NCBI GenBank assembly: GCA_910592205.1
Contig: CAJVPJ010000289.1
Span: 1-30,617, forward strand
From: Paraglomus occultum
Taxonomy: Eukaryota > Glomeromycota > Glomeromycetes > Paraglomerales > Paraglomeraceae
Length of the DNA: 30,617 nt
Direction of reading: 5' to 3'
The notes below the pieces were generated by a model. The model saw only the letters and a list, made by a program, of their open reading frames with translations. It was not told the origin of the DNA and ran no database searches. Both the position numbers and the translations under genes were made by a program. Shown one piece after another: positions 18,503-29,290 of the stretch (positions are counted from its first letter, which is position 1; each line of letters begins with the position of its first letter).

Positions 18503-19915
18503 TTTGTTCAATTATTAGGTGAGAGCAAAGTTGTGAAAGGTAAAGAATAGATCACAGTGACAGACAGGGATATTGAAGATTTTCAGGATAAAATTGCAGT
18601 CACAAAATGTCTTGTTATTATGTGACGGGAATACAATTTTGGTAGCGAATCACATTTATTAAATTCATATATAGGATGACACTTGTGTTATGTTATCTCT
18701 TTTTTGGGCTGCTTCTTCGGCCTTTTTCTCAATTTTACGTAAAACAACTAAATGTCGTTTTCAGAAATTTTGTTATTTCAAACAGTCAAACTAATGCAAA
18801 ATCATTATCGTTATTAATGCATTTGGACGAGTATTTAGCATCAATACACCGAATAATTGCCATCTTTCTTACTTACTCGTTAATGTTTGTTACTAAAAAT
18901 TGACAGTTTATTTTTAAGAGCGGTGAGCGTTTATTTAAAAGAAGAGTATATTTCGTATAAATACAGTAGCTGCTGTAAACCATCGTTCGCCCATTCACCA
19001 CAATGCCTTAGAGATATGGCCTATGTTATTATTATAATGATAACTGCAAGTAAAATGTTTATCTCAACAAGTCTATGTCTTGATACCAAATTTTAAAGTT
19101 TATCAATAAAAATAGTTGTGCGACTAATACTAAATAAAAAAACCAGTCATTCTAGCAGCCATTATCACCCTCTCATTTATGTCACATAATAAGATGCAGC
19201 ATGTCCCAAATATTCTAGATATTGATAAAGTTAACAGAGTTGAGTAGAATTCTTGGGGACGCGATTACAGAATTAGGTTTAATTATAACTTTAAGGTTCG
19301 CAGCAACCTTTTCTTTTTTGTCAGACAAAATAGACAGTGATCACTTTTGGGGGTTAGTTCGTCTGTGCAAAATTTCTATTATTATTGTTATTATTATTAT
19401 AGTCGAATATTTAATTTTGTCTCACATTTGTGTTAATTGCATCCTTAACGTCCCGATGACCATATCTGGATATTTGCCAACACCAAAGCAGTCCTTATTA
19501 AGTTTGGCTCGTTCTATTATTAAACCTTCTATATTACGCATCGCTATTATTGGCAATATATCGATAGACTTTTATCCCATACACTTTTCGTGCAACAGAG
19601 GATGTTTCCATTAGAAAACCCGGATAATGTGTTTAGCCATATTAATATTAATACCCGTTCATCCGCACATGATTTTAATTGCGATGCAAATTAAATATTA
19701 CAAGTCATTGCTTGATTTTGTTTTTGTTACGACAATTAGATAGTTATCTTGTATTATAACGATTGTTTGATTCGCAATCACAGGACATAAATATTATAAA
19801 TTCAAACCTTTTTGTATAATTAACTTGCATCATGTATTTTTATATTAATAAATATTAAGTCATACCGTTTGTTTTCATGAATTAGATAATCTATGAACTC
19901 TATTAATAAGCTACT
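18503..19915. other. Intergenic with dispersed repeat, no gene seen
   Basis: Open plus-strand frames at 18676-18903 and 19222-19614 are hydrophobic AT-rich translations without motifs and are not called. The stretch 19030-19170 (TTATTATAATGATAACTGCA, then AGTAAAATGTTTATCTCAAC, AACCAGTCATTCTAGCAGCC) has a diverged copy at about 24810-24990 (TTATTATAATAATGCAAGTA, AACATTTATCTTGACTAG, AATCAGTTACTCTAACC), so a dispersed repeat is present. Confidence 0.4.
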
Positions 19916-21797
19916 TTAGGCTGGGACTGTTTCGTACGACGCGTCAGGATCCTTGTCCATCTTTATGGCTTGTTCACAAGCCCTAATGACAAGTTTTCCG
20001 GGACATCCTTGTGGCGCATAATGAACGACAAAGTCGCCAGGCTCGTATCTGCTGGGGAATGTGTTGAAAGTATGGTCGTCGTCATCCAGAAGTAATACCT
20101 AAAATAATGAAGTAATGTGAAAAGAGCAGACAAAATAAATTCAGTTCCTATTATGAATTTCAAAAACCACAAGCGTATTAAGCAAAATATTGATCACATA
20201 AACGCACCCCCTCTTCCCATTCAGGCGTTATCATAACTTTCCACATAGCAGCCTGCTCGTAGAATTTTCCTCGATATTGAGATTTGAACATCTGTACTTC
20301 TCGAATGAATTTCTTGCTCCACTCTGAATTTCTCAACAAAAACACACCCGCATTTATCATTGAGTCCCCCATTGGTTTCGCTACAATCAAATGCTTCTTT
20401 TTAAACTCCCTTTTTCCCAACTGCTTTTCAAACTTTTCCAACAGACTCTCGATACTGGTAGAGAAATTAAATATCACAGCGTCCATATCGAGCCAAAACA
20501 ACCAATCATACAACGGAAGCACTTTCTCTACTGCGTCTATTTTGCCCCACACTGTCTTACGGTCCGTGTATCCTTGCTGAGCGAATTCCAGTGATCTCGG
20601 TACAAAAGAGTAACCGTGTTTCTTGGCATACAGTCGTTTGTTATCTGCAGAAATCGGAGCAGCAGCTAGCATACACAGGTCAGTATATACAAAACTACTA
20701 GTGATTACAGCGACGGATGGTTTCGATATGGTAGGACTCTCACTCAGTCGCGTAGATGGTAAATTGCATGGCGGCGACGGTGATATGGAGAGATAGTTTG
20801 TGATGTCTGTTACTTCGCCGTTCTGATACACGCTGTTAACAGCAAGGACATCGTCGGGTAAGTTGTAAATTGTATTTTCCCAATCTACTATAGTTGTATC
20901 ATCAGCGATGGTGATGACTTTCTTCTTGCTCGTGACTGAACTTTTATAGTATCGATAAATTTTGGTCAACAGGTTGCCTCCATGCAGGGATTTGATTTGC
21001 GGTAATTGTTTTAATATCGTAGTCAATGCGTTTGATCCAACGATAATTGTTGAGCGATTTGAAACCGTTTTAAACGGGCCCCAAAATAGCTTGTCCAGTT
21101 CACTTGGGGAAGACTTGTACCCAGGAATGTCAAGTGACTCTATACTTTGCTTGATTTTAGGAATGTTGAGGACAGTGAAGATGTCGGTGTAGATCAAAAA
21201 GTCAAAGTTATAGTTCTTTTTCGCCTAGTAAAATGTAAGAGGACGATTAATAGTCCACTTAATTAACAGAAGAGTGAGCATTCATTAATTACGACCAAGA
21301 CTCACCAGCGTCAGTGCTTGTTCTATCCACTTGTCACCTCGCACATTTGGAAGTTCATCGATATCGTCAAATTCCATTCTTTCGGTTGCATATCTCCTCG
21401 CAGCATACTTGGTACCTACGGTTGTAGCTTTTGTAATAGTCTTTAGAGATGGATCATTCCTGACCAAGAAACGATGCTGCACACTAGAAGTCGGTTCTAA
21501 GCAGTGTATCAGATTATCCTTTATTCCGAATATTGTCTCTCTCAATAATTTTCTCCTCGAATGGTCAACAACATCGGAGTTGATGACCACTAGATAAGAA
21601 TATTTCCCTTCAGGTGATGTCTCGTCCGTATGCACATCTGTTGGGGTACTAGTATCCACTATTTCCCCTTCACCTATGTCTTGGAACGGTGACTTACTTA
21701 AGTCCCCAGGCGTAGTTATAATAAATACTAGAAACAACAGAACGCTTATGCCGCCGACTAGGACGCAATACTGTTTGTTGAACTTCGCCATGTCCAC
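19916..21797 (-). CDS. GT34 glycosyltransferase with GT31-like N-terminal region (3 exons, 563 aa)
   Basis: Minus-strand exons: 21797-21306, 21224-20208 and 20098-19916 (1692 nt, in phase; donors GTGAGT and GTGCGT). The last exon supplies VLLLDDDDHTFNTFPSRYEP and GDFVVHYAPQGCPGK. Residues 11-28 are one membrane anchor, giving type II Golgi topology. Residues about 335-540 are a GMA12/MNN10 (GT34) domain: NKRLYAKKHGYSFVPRS, YDWLFWLDMDAVIFN with the DxD-type LDMDA at 409-413, and MINAGVFLLRNSEWSKKFI. Such enzymes add galactose or mannose to Golgi glycans. Residues about 67-300 read like a weakened GT31 domain: RRKLLRET (81-88), FLV (110), EFDDIDELPNVRGDKW (142-157), FLIYTDIF where GT31 has its DxD, LFWGPF (210), and ADDTTI (271) at the ED(V) position. 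The GT34 call is firm; the GT31 reading is inference. An alternative start is ATG 21791. Confidence 0.88.
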
Positions 21798-23395
21798 CCC
21801 GAAGAAAAAAAGTACTGTCTGTATTCGGGATTAGGCATTGCGTTTATGTAGTAGAACATCTCAAGTGGTACAGGCTATTGTGTGACGCTTTCGTGCTATG
21901 ATTATATAATCTTTCATTAGACAACGACATTTCACCAAGAATAACTGGTCGGGAATTTTTCATTACCTTTGCTATAAATACTATTAAAGTTTTGTTGACA
22001 TTTTTTAAGTTAAAAGTAACGTCTTACCAAAAAAATACAAAGCGACTAGCGTTAGTAATATAATGGTAAATTTATATATAGCTAACGTTTGTGTCGCCGA
22101 AGAAGCTAAAATTAAGTTATAGGATTGTAAAACTTTAAAGTTATTTAAAAATTTAATTCCCCTGATAACTTTACACAAATTTACATTCATTCGAAGCGCA
22201 AAAAAAACCGCTATCACTTGCAGAAAAGTTGACCAAATATCTTGCTTTTTTGTTGAGAAAACAAATGATTATTAAATTTTCGAAAAAAAAAAGCTTAGTT
22301 GAGTATATTTTCAAGGTGTACGGCGTATATTTATTTAAATGCTTTTACCCTACTGTTTATACTAAGTATAAAATTTGGTTTCTAATATGGGCCAGACTGC
22401 AAGGTTAATTCAAACCATCTAGCAATTCTCGATGGCCGTTTTTTTTTCAAGCCCGTCCTTATCACAATCTACATCAAATTCACCATAAAACCAAAAAATT
22501 ACAGCACCGTTAAAAGTATTTCAAAAAAAAAAGAGCAAGGAGAAAAACTGCTCTATAGATTTAAAAAATTTAATGCCATGGAGACATTGATGAAGAAACT
22601 GAGACAGATAATAAGGCAGACAGTGTAAATGAATTAACAACAACATTGCGTGTCACAACTGCTTGTCTCTTACTCTAATGGAGTAGGCTCCAAACAGCTC
22701 CAGAACAAAGTATTAATATCCTTGATTTTACATTGTATCGGATTCTCATTATACCGGACAAAAATTGCTGTGCCAAACCGTTCGGTATTCGCAATAATGT
22801 CATCATGAGTGCAAAAGTACCATTTTTTTCGACAAAAAACCGTCAAGCTGGAATATTATAGACTGTCTAGAAAATAATCTTTCAAAGTTATCCCAAGCCA
22901 AAACTAATCGCTATTCTAAAGACCTTAAGCTCATAAGCAAATCAGAGACAGCGTTGAAAGCGGAGAGAACAAAAACTCTTCTCGACCGGTATAATTGGCA
23001 ATTTCCTTATTCATAAAATTAAATAAAAAAAGTGATAGTAGCATGATATGGGTCTTCCGCGCCTTATATTTATAAAGGCTCGCGTGCCGAGCTACAAAAA
23101 TGGTGTTGGGGTTTAGGAAATTTGGCGCGGTTTCTCAGGTTCAAAGCTTGCGTGCTGACCTAGTGGGGATAGGAGTATTATTGAGATTAAAATGTCATTA
23201 ATACAATCTAGTTCTCACTGTAGGAGATTGCAATCTTGCTAGAGAATGGGAGAAAAACCAAACTTTACGCGATCACAATTTAATTTTATAGTTCGACGTT
23301 TTTGGAGAGTGCTCAAAGAGTTGAGGTCATTAACAATGCGCAGAGGAGGAAGAGGGAGCATGAATATCAAGAAAACAAAAAGGTTTATTCACGTA
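21798..23395. other. Intergenic; worn coding fragment and a GC-richer patch
   Basis: No supported gene. At about 22573-22680 the plus strand reads GDIDEETETDNKADSVNELT, an acidic stretch like the linker of a Tigger-type transposase, too short to call. At 23071 TATAAAGG is followed by the hairpin GCTCG-CGTGC-CGAGC (23078-23092), a 33-aa ORF (23100-23201) and a GGTTCAAAGC B-box-like word (23138). An ORF from about 23247 is cut off by the transposon at 23396. Confidence 0.35.
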
Positions 23396-24295
23396 CATTG
23401 GGACCTCCCTAAGTGCAACTCCCCTAAGTGCAATCCCTCCCTAAGTGCATGATTAACACTGGATCCCATGATGGGACCTATTGATGCACGTTCTTTTGCA
23501 CGGCCATCTATAGTATTTCCATTGTAGTACACCCCCCTAAATGCACGTCATGTGATTAGATCTTTAATGTTAAGTACATTTTCATGTTTCAATATCTGAT
23601 ATTTCAATACCCTTGGCATCATGGCTAACAAAACAACTCTTAATAGCGAACAGAAAGTAGCATTAATTACATACAAAATACGAATCCAAATACTAATAAT
23701 GTTAACCTGGCTGAGTGGATAAAGCAATTATATAACCTTGTCATTCATCCCAGTACTATCAGTCGCATACTCAAACGAAATATAGATGACATTGTTGGGC
23801 GCGATTCTGCAAAGAGACAAAGAACTGTTCGATATCCTGAATTGGAGAATGCATTACTAGAATGGATTCTTCGAAGCCAAGACAAATAATATTGACAGAT
23901 AATATTTGTTTAGAAAAACAAAGGTTTTTGCTCAGATGTTGAATATTCCTCTTAGTGATTTTAAATTCTCCAACGGACAATAGAAAGTACACAGTCTATC
24001 GATTGCAGATCGATAATGTTGTTTAGGATAGTTTTATTACCTCTCCCCTCCTTTTTTTACACATTAACGTTGTAATACGAAATATAGTCGTCGTATCAGA
24101 CGATTGACAATGATCTCGGACAATAAATATGAAGCCGTACGATACAGTATAAAATAGAAATCAGGTGATGTATATGAGCATTTTATCGGCTATCTTCACA
24201 TCGTAACATGATTGGATATTCCCTAAATGCACACCTCCCCTAAGTGTACGCCAGAAGCCTGGTCCCGTCAGCTTGCACTTAGGGAGGTCCCACTG
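23396..24295 (+). mobile_element. Complete 900-bp Tigger-like element, internally deleted
   Basis: Both tips are present: CATTGGGACCTCCCTAAGTG... at the left and ...GCACTTAGGGAGGTCCCACTG at the right, matching in 21 of the outer 22 positions as inverted repeats. TA duplications flank them at 23394-23395 and 24296-24297. The left end carries CCCTAAGTGCA three times (23407, 23422, 23439), and related words recur at 23535 and 24220-24250. Inside is only the N-terminal part of a CENP-B-type transposase; the DDE core is missing. Non-autonomous deletion derivative, dependent on a full-length copy elsewhere. Confidence 0.88.
23621..23985 (+). pseudogene. CENP-B/Tigger transposase N-terminal HTH region (broken)
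   Basis: From ATG 23621 the frame reads MANKTTLNSEQKVALITYK. After a one-step frame change near 23680 it reads NTNNVNLAEWIKQLYNL, HPSTISRILKR and RYPELENALLEWILR, ending at TAA 23887. A further shifted piece reads FAQMLNIPLSDFKFSNG. These are the first HTH (psq/CENP-B N) and the second HTH (Tnp_Tc5) that bind the terminal repeats. Two frameshifts and loss of the catalytic half make it non-functional. Confidence 0.75.
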
Positions 24296-24334
24296 TACTC
24301 ACATGTATTTGGTACACAAAGGCGATAAATTATG

Positions 24335-24665
24335 GTTTTGTTACATTCAGACAGTGATGAGTATGAAGATAAATGGTCAGAATACATCCCATTGTATTTA
24401 TTTCATTATGTTTAGTTATTTTACAAATTTGACATTGGCTTTTTAGGAGTCTGAAAAGGCTATAATAACAATCAAAATAATGAAGGAAATAAAGATGACT
24501 CGCAACCTCTCGACATAAATTGAAAATAATGACCAAGAAAGTGAAAATGACTTGTGGCCTTTTGACAGAATTAAAATAATAAAGAAAATGAAGATGACTT
24601 GCAGCCTCTCAACACAGTTGAAATTATGAAGGAAATAAAGATGATTTGCAGCCTCTCAATATAAA
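24335..24665 (+). repeat. Degenerate acidic coding repeat (about 48-50 bp units)
   Basis: Four units (starting near 24475, 24525, 24573 and 24622) share AATAATGAAGGAAATAAAGA or close variants, then TGACTTGCAGCCTCTC. Translated, units give NNEGNKDDSQPLDI, ENNDQESENDLWPFDRI and NNKENEDDLQPLNTVE in successive frames, so one-base indels now separate them. Upstream DSDEYEDKWSEYIPL (24347 on) has the same acidic character. It looks like the decayed repeat region of an unknown protein gene. Confidence 0.5.
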
Positions 24666-26037
24666 CTATTATTAATGTCATTACTGTAAAACTTGCCTTT
24701 TATGTTCCGATCAATATATTCATTCGATACTAACCGAGCAGTATATCTTTATTTTAAACTCTACCCCGAGTTTTCTGCCCAAGAAGGGTTATTACTATTT
24801 ATATTACTATACCAGTTATTATAATAATGCAAGTAAAACATTTATCTTGACTAGTTTAAATTTAAATGCACTAAAATTTTTATTCGGTTCATTGCCAGGT
24901 ACTTGTAGTTCAATTCATGAATTCAAACATGGGCCACAGCTGTGCAAATCAAAGCTAAAAGAAAATCAGTTACTCTAACCAATTTTAGCCACATCAGCAA
25001 TTTTTAGTTTACATAGTCAAATGTTCACTTGTCTGGTTTTGTTGCAGTCTGCCTCGCAAAATTAACGTTTGGAATATCATTTATACTCGGTCAACTATCG
25101 GATTCCATACATTAACATTGTACCATGCTTAATATCGATTTAAAAAATGCATTTGGAACACGTTCATATTGTTGTACCCTGTCAATAGCACACATTTGAT
25201 TATTCATTCGCCATTAATCTCAGCAGTTCATTACTAATACGTACTTACAAACTGCATACTTGAGTATGTAAGGGTATTAATTTCAAAGTTGCTACCATTG
25301 AAGTCAGTCTCGTTCGAAACCTCCCTGATTCCCTTTACAGGAGCCTGCAAATTATGTTAATCATGTCCTAATAACTATATGTTTAGGCAGTTTTCAACAA
25401 ACCTTATCATAGTATTTTGCAAGATGTTTGCATTGAAGAAAATATTTTTTAAATTATCGTATCATCCACATAGTTCGTAAAAAATGTATCTAAACTATCA
25501 AAATATTAAGCTGTCAGTGAGTTATACGCTAAAAATTTTAAACAATAATTTTTACCGCTCCGACATAAAATTTGATATGTTTTGTATAGCACATCTTCTA
25601 CTACAAGTCCTGTACATTGAAGCGTCTACTTTAATTTATCCTTCATCTGATTATAATTTTCCGTAAAAGACTTTCGGTATCCAATTCTATCACTTTTATA
25701 AGTATGTTTAGTGTGAGAAACAGTGCTCGGTGTGCATGGCTTTGGGCATTTTCTTAATAAATATATGTCCCAATCCCCTTCCCACGAACTGGGATTTCTT
25801 GCCTAATAGTCTATAAAAGAAGAAGCCACATGTAAATGTCCACATGTATCAAAATGAGTAATCGAGAGTTTACAGTTCTTTTGCTTCTTTCGGAGACATC
25901 CTTGACACGCAGTTCAACTATAGTTACGCGGTTTTTCAGCGCTATACTAATATGCGATAACTTCACCAGCCACAGAAAATGTTTGGTACCCACATGAGAA
26001 ATTGGTTTCCGTAGTTCAGGAAAGAATAAATAATATG
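24666..26037. other. Intergenic, no firm gene; one weak small ORF
   Basis: AT-rich. A TATAAAAG (25812-25819) stands 35 bp before ATG 25854, which opens a 47-codon frame (MSNREFTVLLLL... to TGA 25995-25997). A frame on the other strand covers the same bases and no motif is seen, so I note it without calling a gene. A diverged copy of the 19.0-19.2 kb repeat lies at about 24810-24990. Confidence 0.35.
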
Positions 26038-26075
26038 TACACTCTTATGCCAAAAGTTTAGGATTACCCGGCTGA
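26038..26075. mobile_element. Possible Tc1-type tip
   Basis: TACACTCTTATGCCAAAAGT followed by TTAGGATTACCCGGCTGA resembles Tc1/mariner tips that begin beside a TA. The matching inverted end was not found downstream, so this is a one-sided, weak call. Confidence 0.3.
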
Positions 26076-26124
26076 TCAATTAGTAAAATATATGAAAAAA
26101 AATTTTTTTTCGAAATCTGTATTG

Positions 26125-26408
26125 GCGTTATTTGCTAAGTAAACGACAAAATTTTTATATATCGTTATGAGGCTAATTGGCTGTAGTTTTTAAACAAATA
26201 CTGATAAGTTTACACAACTTATTGTAAGACGTCAAAGTGTTAGTATTAGTATATATGTTACACGTATGGAAAATGTACGTGTAACATCTCGTCAATTCAC
26301 AGCTCCATTACAACATCTTGTTTAACTTTATGAGTATTTTATTCGAAAGCTACAGCAATTAGCTTCATAGCGATATAAAATTTTTGTTGTTTACTTAGCA
26401 AATAACGC
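26125..26408. repeat. 284-bp foldback palindrome (MITE-like)
   Basis: Outer arms 26125-26186 (GCGTTATTTGCTAAGTAAAC ... GCTAATTGGCTGTAG) and 26350-26408 (CTACAGCAATTAGC ... GTTTACTTAGCAAATAACGC) are clearly inverted copies over about 60 bp. The inner parts match less well, but the centre is a perfect 12-bp pair, ATGTTACACGTA (26255-26266) and TACGTGTAACAT (26276-26287), around 9 nt. The whole segment could fold into one long hairpin, typical of foldback elements or MITEs. No ORF inside. Confidence 0.85.
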
Positions 26409-26601
26409 ACATGCATAGTCAACGACGAAACAAGTATCACAATGCGAAAACGCACAATAGCAAAAGTCAACGGGAGTTTTTTCCTTTCAGATACGTAACA
26501 TGCTGAGATTCGAATAATTGTGAAAAGTTCGACATTGATGTCATCTTCGAATTTAAGAAAATTCTAAAACAATCGACCAAAAATAAGAGAGGAAGTTGGA
26601 A

Positions 26602-27180
26602 ATGGATACAAGTGAAAGTAAGTTAAAAATTTTTTAAATTAATCAGAATTTTAAACTTGATACTAATAAAAACATTAAACTTATTTGTAGTTTTCGGAAA
26701 TTATACCCGACGGCTCGAAATTTGGAACAAATTAAGACTATATACTACCGTTGTAGCTGGTCTTCCGTACTTTGACAATTTTAAGAACTCTCATCGGCAG
26801 CGATTTGATCAAGCCAAAGGCTGTATTTTATTAATGCAATCAATACCAACACCTTGACAGCGGCCGCATTTTCATCACCTTGTCCTTGCATATCTTAGAG
26901 ACGTCAACGAAATACACGTTGATGAAACATATAAAACATCCAAAGGGCGTTTCGAACTTTATGCTATTATTACCAATTTTAAGGCACGGGTTTTGCACTG
27001 GGATATCTGATCTTGGATACGACTCAAGGTGGGGAAGGGTTGAATATCGGAAAAACGACAATCTTAACAGAATTTTTTTCTAAATTTAAAATTTTGGGTT
27101 TTGCACCACGTTACGTATTTCTGTCTCTGGCACATCAAAAAATTAATTCTCACAAAGGAAAACTACCGAGATTTTACTAA
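26602..27180 (+). pseudogene. MULE-like transposase gene, spliced and broken
   Basis: ATG 26602 gives MDTSE, then a perfect intron (26618-26690, GTAAGT...TTTGTAG) joins in phase to IFGNYTRRLEIWNKLRLYTT. The frame meets TGA at 26855-26857 and continues with LRDVNEIHVDETYKTSKGRF and ELYAIITNF. After a frameshift near 26983 it reads GFALGYLILDTTQGGEGLNI, KTTILTEFFSKFKILG and SLAHQKINSHKGK to TAA 27178-27180. VDETYKTxKGRFELY...LDTT matches the core of fungal MULE-type transposases, where D of (V/L)D(E/A)TYKT is the first catalytic residue. The third block (usually TDKD-like) reads SLAHQKI, so a catalytic Asp seems lost. One stop, one frameshift and truncation: inactive. Flanks show no terminal repeats. 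Confidence 0.6.
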
Positions 27181-28873
27181 CATAGAGTATACTCCAGTCA
27201 TATGTTTACTTACCAAAATTGGGAACGTGCGACAATCTTACACAGAGAATCACATTCTGTATTATGAGTCGTATTCACCAATCAGACAAATTTATTCTGT
27301 AATAATAAACATAATATACTAATACGAAAGCCTTCTTTGTATAGTTTTCCAGTTATCTCAAAAAGAGCAAGTATTTTGAGCTTATACTTTTTACTAGTAT
27401 TAATGAATACTAATCAATATTTATTAACGTTGTATTACCCGTCACATTTCTCTTGTACAGATGGCTTCGAATAGAAAAAATAACTTTGATTTGACTTGAT
27501 TACTGTGTCAGCAGTATGACAGTCTTTATTTTCAGTATTATTCATTAACCTAATATGGCATCGAGCCGTCGAAGGTGAGAAGTCGTCAGAAGGGATATTG
27601 CCAAATTCGATTAGCTTGATAAACTGGTGGGAAAGCACTTTCTTGACGGACGCAAAAGTGATATAAAACCTTTTATCGTTTATGACGTGGGAAGATACGG
27701 CTTACGTATGTAGCCTATTTATACCAGCCTGTAAAACAATATGTCAATATTACTTTTTTTCAACAGTCTATGTATTGACAATTGTCGTCATAATACAAGG
27801 CAAAAAGTTTGAGTTTTTGCAAAACAATAAACAAAATTTGATCTTGGTTGCGAGTAATTGTCCAATATAAAAGCAATAATTAATCGTTATTAATTTTGAC
27901 TTAAGAGAATAATAGTTGCAGCAAAGCTCAACGTTATTGTTTATCCAACCCATAATCAAAAACTTACTGTACTAGTATTTGATATATGAACAATAAAACG
28001 TGCGGTCGACCATAAGACAAGACTTGTCTGCGTACGATTTTTGTTGATAATATTTTAAAAACAACCAAATTTTTGAAACATTTTGTAATGCTTTACATAC
28101 AATATGCGCTACAAAATGAGATTATTCTCCCGACAACTTATCTCCATAAGCATTCTAATTAAACCTGTCAAATAACCGAACAATTAATTTTGACATTTAA
28201 AGAACCGTTTTTAGTTTGTAATAAAATGTGTCGTCAACATAATCTAAATTTAACAGGAAAAAAAGAGAGAGGCTATTTACGCCTTTTCTGGGCAGTGTGG
28301 CAGTCCCGTTTTGACTGATTGCACGTTATTTGCCGCGTTATTCTGGCAAAACTTATTTTCGGTTTTTGCTTATTTACAATTAACAGAACCCGGTAGAAGA
28401 AGTGATGATTACGACTCGATTTTTATTTTCGCGATAAATATACACTCGAATATTGCATGCCGGATATACAGTTCATGCCTTGGGGTACTTTATTATTTAT
28501 GATCTGTACGACTGTTACACTATCTTATTTTATACTAGTGCCTATTCGATCCACAAATATAATTTTGGGGAGGGGCAATCTGCTGATAAATAGTCTAATC
28601 GAGGGCGTATATCATGACTATACATTGCACAATTGACTTTTTCATAAGGCATTTCCGTCCTTTACTCAAAGATTTTTCTCAGACAGCCTCCCCGCTTTTC
28701 TGCCTTTTCCAGCCCTTTTGGTTACACTTGCATATTACGGGCCAGCGTATACCCCTGCAGTGCGGCTGTGTGTGTGTAGCACACCAAATATAATTGCTGC
28801 GAACACAGCTTTAATTGGATAGTTTATTTTTCATCTAAATAACCCTAATCAATCAGGGCTTATTCTGCCAAAG
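27181..28873. other. Intergenic, no gene seen
   Basis: About 1.7 kb of AT-rich DNA. Several short open frames on both strands lack motifs and overlap each other. Pyrimidine-rich and GC-richer sequence at 28680-28770 may be the promoter side of the ORF at 28874. Confidence 0.45.
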
Positions 28874-29290
28874 ATGAAAGCAAAGCGGGTTGCTCCCACG
28901 TTGTCATCTACTCTTGCTAAATACCTTAATCCTAGAGTAGGCCCGAAGATGGCCGCAGGTTTATCATTTGAAGAGGCATGGCAAGACGTAGTAAAAGATA
29001 TAGTGGTGGCTTCCCTCTCCAGTAAACCACTAAACATCTTCGCCGCTGCGATAAACCGACTTGCAGAACTAGACGACGCTGGCCGTCTGCAGATTATTGA
29101 TAGATGTCTCACTGTATGTCCGGTTCCTGAATCGCCGCCACCAGGTAAAGCAGTCCAAATACAAGACTTGTTAATGGGAATGCTTACGCCAGAGAGCGTA
29201 CCGGAATCTGAAGGAGCGACTTCGTTCGAAATTGATGCCGAGTTTATGAATATTACAAAAGCAGTATTTGAGCACTCGCACAAAGACTGA
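28874..29290 (+). CDS. Unrecognised small protein (138 aa), intact
   Basis: A single uninterrupted frame from ATG 28874 to TGA 29288-29290, with AATAAA 135 bp downstream. The protein is soluble and mostly helical by composition: a basic start (MKAKRVAPTLSSTLAKYL), a central helical part (SFEEAWQDVVKDIVVASLSS, LAELDDAGRLQIIDRCL), a short Pro-rich hinge (CPVPESPPPGK) and an acidic end. No signal peptide, membrane segment or metal motif. Codon use is visibly richer in G/C than the surrounding DNA, which supports a real gene. I do not recognise the family. It could be a complete orphan or a retained end of a longer protein. No intron signal is needed to read it. Confidence 0.65.
   Translation: MKAKRVAPTLSSTLAKYLNPRVGPKMAAGLSFEEAWQDVVKDIVVASLSSKPLNIFAAAINRLAELDDAGRLQIIDRCLTVCPVPESPPPGKAVQIQDLLMGMLTPESVPESEGATSFEIDAEFMNITKAVFEHSHKD

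Noticed and set aside
19222-19614. 130-codon plus-strand frame with membrane-like Ile/Val run
   Set aside because: The run comes from an ATT-type microsatellite (19378-19400), the start is not ATG and no motif is seen.
25854-25997. 47-codon ORF 35 bp after TATAAAAG
   Set aside because: Too short, no motif, and an equally long frame occurs on the other strand; noted only in the intergenic entry.
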